In this document: piece after piece, positions 7,568 through 10,838 of the stretch
Layout of the letters: every line of letters starts with the position of its first letter
Position numbering within the stretch: position 1 is the first letter of the stretch
NCBI GenBank assembly: GCA_020722245.1
Contig: DYLE01000062.1
Coordinates: forward strand, 1-10,838
Direction of reading: 5' to 3'
DNA length: 10,838 bases
DNA from: Desulfonema limicola
GTDB lineage: Bacteria > Desulfobacterota > Desulfobacteria > Desulfobacterales > Desulfosalsimonadaceae
The notes under the pieces: model-generated
Told to the model about the DNA's origin: nothing
Database searches by the model: none
The model's input: only the letters and a program-made list of their open reading frames with translations
Translations under genes and position numbers: made by a program

Positions 7568-8353
7568 ATGGACGAGGTATACCAGCGCATACGCAGAGAG
7601 GCCTTAAAGATTGTGGCCGAATACCCGCCGCCGGCCTTTTATCGGGAACACCAGGCCCAGACCGAGTACGCCTCACATTTTTTTTATACCGATTCGGTGG
7701 TCTGTAAGCTTCGAAGTTTTGTCAGAAAAAGGATCGACAACGATTTCGGACACGGACTGGCGCACGCCGAGAAGGTGGCCAAGGACGCCGGAGCGCTGAT
7801 GATCATCGAGGGCCAAGGGCTTCATTTTTCAAAGACCCTCATGGGTCGGCAGATTCGAATGGCCCAGTGCGCGGGGCTGCTGCATGATATTCGGCGCAAG
7901 CTTAAAAATCACGCCCGGGAAGGTGCCTTGTATGCCCGGAAGGTTCTTTCGGGCTATCCGTTTTCCGATGAAGAGATCACCCATATCTGCATGGCGATCC
8001 AGAACCACGAGGCCTTTGGCGCGATGGTGGAAAGTAAAACCCTCGAAGGAACCCTTCTTTCCGATTGTCTCTATGACGCCGACAAGTTCCGCATGGGGCC
8101 GGATAATTTCACCCAGACGGTATGGGACATGGTTTCCTTTGCTGATATTCCTCCACAGCGGTTTGTCAGCCTTTATCCCAAAGGCATGGCGTTTCTTGAA
8201 AGAATCAGGGGAACCTTTCGAACGGATACCGGTAAAACCTACGGTCCCCAGTTCATTGATCTGGGGCTTGCCATCGGCAGGGAGCTTTACGCCTACATCC
8301 AAACCACATTCCCGGCCTACTTCCTGGAAAACCCGGACTCAGCGGGGACCTGA
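7568..8353 (+). CDS. HD-domain protein, probable metal-dependent phosphohydrolase
   Basis: A 261-residue soluble protein with the ordered metal-binding pattern of the HD superfamily: His66 in HGLAHAEKV, His106-Asp107 in GLLHDIRR, His115 in KNHAREGA, His147 in IQNHEAFG, and an Asp at 170 or 172 in CLYDADKF. The HD core covers about residues 58-175. About 57 N-terminal residues and a C-terminal helical part of about 85 residues (including MAFLERIRGTF) are not assigned to a domain. HD proteins mostly cleave phosphate esters of nucleotides or nucleic acids. The extra His115 and the DADKF motif resemble the YedJ/YpgQ-like branch, but that is an impression without alignment. It directly abuts the amidohydrolase gene. 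It is the last gene of the plus-strand block and converges on the ubiB-like gene with 26 bp between the stops. The substrate is unknown. Confidence 0.85.
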   Translation: MDEVYQRIRREALKIVAEYPPPAFYREHQAQTEYASHFFYTDSVVCKLRSFVRKRIDNDFGHGLAHAEKVAKDAGALMIIEGQGLHFSKTLMGRQIRMAQCAGLLHDIRRKLKNHAREGALYARKVLSGYPFSDEEITHICMAIQNHEAFGAMVESKTLEGTLLSDCLYDADKFRMGPDNFTQTVWDMVSFADIPPQRFVSLYPKGMAFLERIRGTFRTDTGKTYGPQFIDLGLAIGRELYAYIQTTFPAYFLENPDSAGT

Positions 8354-8379
8354 ACGGTTGTGGAAGAAACATTCATCCG

Positions 8380-10077
8380 CTAAAGCCGGCCCTTGCGAAC
8401 CATGGCCAGAAGCAGCCAAACCCCCATGACCCCTGCCAGAATCATTCCCGCAAGCCCCAGCAATGAAACGCCGAAAACGAAAGGCGGGGTTTCAGCGGTG
8501 ATGAACACCGCGGAAGCCGCCAGCAGAGCGGCCTGAATCACGGCCCAGGAGATCCGGTTGGCGGCCTTATCCCGGTTCACGCAGAGCTGTTCAAGGCTTT
8601 TGTCATCCAGTTTCAGCCCCAGCTTCTGCTCCCGGATCAGACGAAAGATCTCCGTCACATCCTCGGGAAACCGCCGGATCAGCCCAATCAGTTCGATGGA
8701 AAGGCTGTAGAGGTCCTCGGTGATCCGCAGGGGCCTCAGCCGCTCCAGCTTGATCTGGCGGATAAACGGCGCGGCCTGTTCAATCATGTCAAAATCCGGC
8801 TCCAGCTGGCGGGCGATCCCCTCGATGGTGGCCAGGGCCTTCATCATTAAAAAAATATCCGGAGGGATGCGCAGCCGATGCCGCGTCACCATATACAGCA
8901 GGTCATGAAGAAGGTCTCCGATATTGAGGTCTTTTAAGGTCTTGTAAAGGTGCTTTCCGATAAACTCCGCCACCTCCTTTTCGAGCTGCCGGGTGTCCGG
9001 TTTTTTATCCCAGAAGGTGATTTTCAGCAGCTGGCGGGTGGCTTTATACGCGTTCTGCTGCACCACGCTGTCGATCAAATCCACAAAATCCTCCCTGGAC
9101 TGCTGGTCCACGGCGCCGACCTGGCCGAAATCCAGCATGGCGATCACATTGTTGGGAAGGATAAAGATGTTGCCCGAATGCGGATCGGAGTGAAAAAACC
9201 CATGCACAAAGGTCTGGCGCAGCAGGATATCCGCCCCGCGAAGGGTGATGAGCCGTTTATCGATGCCCGCCTTTTCCAGGCTGGCCAGGTCCGAGACCTT
9301 GATCCCGTAGATAAACTCCATGCTCAAGACCCGTTTTGTGGTGAATTCCCGATACACCTCGGGAATATGAAGGGTGGGATCCCCGGCGAAATTCTGGGCG
9401 AACCGTTCCATATGATCCGCCTCGACCGTGTAGTCGAGTTCTCCGGCGATGGTTCGGGCGAACTCCTCCACGATCTTTACCGGGCGGATAAAGGCGATCT
9501 CCTCCACATGGTTCTCGATCAAAGATGCCAGGTGATACATGATACCGATATCCACGGCCACCAGCCGGTCCAGGTCCGGCCGCTGCACCTTGACCGCAGC
9601 CTCCCGGCCGTCCTTTAACCGGGCCTTGTGCACCTGCCCGATGGATGCAGAGGCCAAGGGGGTCTCATCAAAGGATTCAAAGAGATCCTCCATTTTCAGG
9701 TTGAATTCCGATTCAATGATTCCTTTGACCTCGGCAAAAGAAAAAGACGGGACATTATCCTGAAGCCTGGCAAGCTCGTCGACGAATTCCACCGGAAGAA
9801 AATCCGGCCGCATGGAGAGCGCTTGGCCCAGCTTGATGAAGGTGGGGCCCAGGGCTTCAAGAGCCATACGCAGACGTTCGACGCGGGAATATTTTTTTAA
9901 AAACTCCCGGCGGCTGCGGGAAAGCCGCTGAAGGCAGGCCTCCACATACCGGTTGAATTTAAACCCTCCGAAAAAATCCTCAAGCCCGTACCGAAAGAGC
10001 ACCCGGATGATCTGCCGGTAACGGGCAAAGTGGCGATAGGTGAAGCCTGCCGCGCTGATTTTGCGTATACTGAGCAT
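8380..10077 (-). CDS. ABC1/UbiB-family atypical kinase-like membrane protein
   Basis: A 565-residue member of the ABC1/ADCK/UbiB atypical kinases, which support ubiquinone or other isoprenoid-lipid metabolism, probably as ATPases. The diagnostic KxGQ is KLGQ at 82-85. The alanine-rich loop replacing the glycine loop is LASASIGQV (141-149). Lys163 in AAVKVQRP is the nucleotide-binding lysine. HSDPHSGN (296-303) is the catalytic-type loop, and DFG is at 316-318. Two C-terminal transmembrane helices lie at about 510-528 and 533-557. The start ATG at 10077 is chosen for the GGGAGG site just upstream and the family-typical length. The frame stays open to 10308, but that part overlaps the acyl-CoA dehydrogenase and looks unlike protein. 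It lies 59 bp after that gene on the same strand, with no quinone biosynthesis gene in view. The family is certain; the lipid partner is unknown. Confidence 0.93.
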   Translation of the reverse strand: MLSIRKISAAGFTYRHFARYRQIIRVLFRYGLEDFFGGFKFNRYVEACLQRLSRSRREFLKKYSRVERLRMALEALGPTFIKLGQALSMRPDFLPVEFVDELARLQDNVPSFSFAEVKGIIESEFNLKMEDLFESFDETPLASASIGQVHKARLKDGREAAVKVQRPDLDRLVAVDIGIMYHLASLIENHVEEIAFIRPVKIVEEFARTIAGELDYTVEADHMERFAQNFAGDPTLHIPEVYREFTTKRVLSMEFIYGIKVSDLASLEKAGIDKRLITLRGADILLRQTFVHGFFHSDPHSGNIFILPNNVIAMLDFGQVGAVDQQSREDFVDLIDSVVQQNAYKATRQLLKITFWDKKPDTRQLEKEVAEFIGKHLYKTLKDLNIGDLLHDLLYMVTRHRLRIPPDIFLMMKALATIEGIARQLEPDFDMIEQAAPFIRQIKLERLRPLRITEDLYSLSIELIGLIRRFPEDVTEIFRLIREQKLGLKLDDKSLEQLCVNRDKAANRISWAVIQAALLAASAVFITAETPPFVFGVSLLGLAGMILAGVMGVWLLLAMVRKGRL

Positions 10078-10081
10078 AAGC

Positions 10082-10096
10082 CTCCCTTTGCGGGAG
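10082..10096 (-). promoter_or_regulatory. Inverted repeat covering the ubiB-like ribosome binding site
   Basis: On the minus strand CTCCC-GCAAA-GGGAG would form a 5-bp, mostly G-C stem with a 5-nt loop. The right arm is the purine-rich GGGAGG (10086-10081), the likely ribosome site of the ATG at 10077. If it folds, it could lower initiation. The stem is short, so chance occurrence is quite possible. Confidence 0.35.
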
Positions 10097-10136
10097 TTTC
10101 CGGCATTCCGTTCCGGGGTCAAAATACGCGCAGGAC

Positions 10137-10838
10137 TTATCCCCCGAATGAGGCGTCCAGCATGTCCACGGCCGCGCCGTTGGTCTCGGCAATGGCATCG
10201 AATTTGCCCATGGTGACGGGAAGCAGGGTCTTTACGAAAAACTCGGCGGTCTTGATCTGTCCGTAATAAAACGCCCCATCCTTGTGGGTTTTGGCCTTTT
10301 CCAGCCATAGCGCCGGGTCATCGCTTCCGGCTAACCGTTGAATCTTCTGGGAGGCGATGCTGGCGCGCCAGAGCAGCATCCAGGCCATGCTGACATCCCC
10401 GGTCACCTCCAGAAACGGGTGGGCAAAGATATAGGCATTCAGCAGGCGATCCGAAGCGGCGGTTTTGGCCAGGTGGAGCGCAATCTCGCCCAGGCGGTTC
10501 GCCGCGGTTTCCACCTGCCGGGCGAGATCCCCCAGACCGGCAAGCCGTTTAGCCGCATCAATGGTCTTTTGCATCAACCCCAGATAATCGATGAAGGCTT
10601 TTCCCTTCTTCATCCCCAGCTTTCTGCCCATCAGGTCCATGGCCTGGATGCCGTTGGTGCCTTCATAGATCATAAAAATCCGGCAGTCGCGCAACAGCTG
10701 CTCCACCGGGAATTCCCTGATATATCCATATCCGCCGTAGACCTGAACCGCATGGCTGGTGACCTCAAAGGCCCGGTCTGTGACATACCCCTTGATGATC
10801 GGCGTCAGCACGGCGGTCAGGTCCGCCCATCTCTCCTT
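10137..10838 (-). CDS. Acyl-CoA dehydrogenase, long DmdC/FadE-like type, C-terminal part (5' end beyond window)
   Basis: The visible 233 residues, up to the TAA at 10139-10137, are the C-terminal part of a long acyl-CoA dehydrogenase (whole proteins are usually about 590 residues). The stretch VYGGYGYIREFPVEQLLRD followed by IYEGTNGIQ is the conserved end of the helical domain. The Glu codon in YEGT (10664-10662) is the position of the catalytic base in this superfamily. After MDLMGRKLGM comes an extra helical C-terminal domain of the kind found in DmdC-type (3-methylmercaptopropionyl-CoA dehydrogenase-like) and related proteins. Despite that likeness, the substrate is likely a general acyl-CoA. 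The frame is open to the last base of the window, so the GTG at 10811 is not the true start. It is followed at 59 bp by the ubiB-like gene, probably in one transcript. Confidence 0.93.
   Translation of the reverse strand, partial: KERWADLTAVLTPIIKGYVTDRAFEVTSHAVQVYGGYGYIREFPVEQLLRDCRIFMIYEGTNGIQAMDLMGRKLGMKKGKAFIDYLGLMQKTIDAAKRLAGLGDLARQVETAANRLGEIALHLAKTAASDRLLNAYIFAHPFLEVTGDVSMAWMLLWRASIASQKIQRLAGSDDPALWLEKAKTHKDGAFYYGQIKTAEFFVKTLLPVTMGKFDAIAETNGAAVDMLDASFGG

Noticed and set aside
10078..10308. 77-codon extension of the ubiB-like reading frame
   Set aside because: It overlaps the 3' end of the upstream acyl-CoA dehydrogenase gene, has an arginine/glycine-rich shadow composition, and the family-typical start is at 10077.

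Overview
The window looks like ordinary chromosome of a GC-rich anaerobic bacterium. The gene mix suggests a Desulfobacterota (deltaproteobacterial) sulfate reducer or syntroph that degrades fatty or aromatic acids: two different acyl-CoA dehydrogenases, an AMP-forming acyl-CoA ligase, an ADP-forming acyl-CoA synthetase alpha subunit and an ABC1/UbiB protein. This taxonomic placement is inferred from gene content and codon style, not from a marker gene.

Layout. Positions 1-743 hold the N-terminal 247 codons of an acyl-CoA dehydrogenase on the minus strand, cut off by the window start. A 224-bp AT-rich divergent control region (744-967) follows. It carries a plausible sigma-70 promoter in each direction and a perfect 13-bp tandem repeat over the minus-strand promoter. 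From 968 to 8353 five plus-strand genes follow with gaps of 55, 32, 27 and 0 bp, consistent with one operon: AMP-forming acyl-CoA ligase, ADP-forming acyl-CoA synthetase alpha subunit (GTG start), class A penicillin-binding protein 1A (TTG start), a TIM-barrel amidohydrolase, and an HD-domain phosphohydrolase-like protein whose ATG directly follows the amidohydrolase stop. A 26-bp convergent junction separates this block from a minus-strand pair: a DmdC/FadE-type acyl-CoA dehydrogenase (C-terminal part only, running off the right edge), then an ABC1/UbiB-family kinase-like membrane protein 59 bp downstream.

How the genes relate. The ligase, the synthetase alpha subunit and the two dehydrogenases fit CoA-thioester formation and alpha,beta-dehydrogenation in acid degradation. 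PBP1A (cell wall) and the amidohydrolase/HD pair are functionally unrelated on present evidence and may share only transcription. No tRNA, rRNA, CRISPR array, insertion sequence, phage gene or attachment site was seen. I do not see a clear undescribed system. The best leads are the tandem repeat at the divergent promoter, the synthetase alpha subunit without an adjacent beta subunit, the abutting amidohydrolase/HD pair, and a small inverted repeat covering the ubiB-like ribosome binding site.
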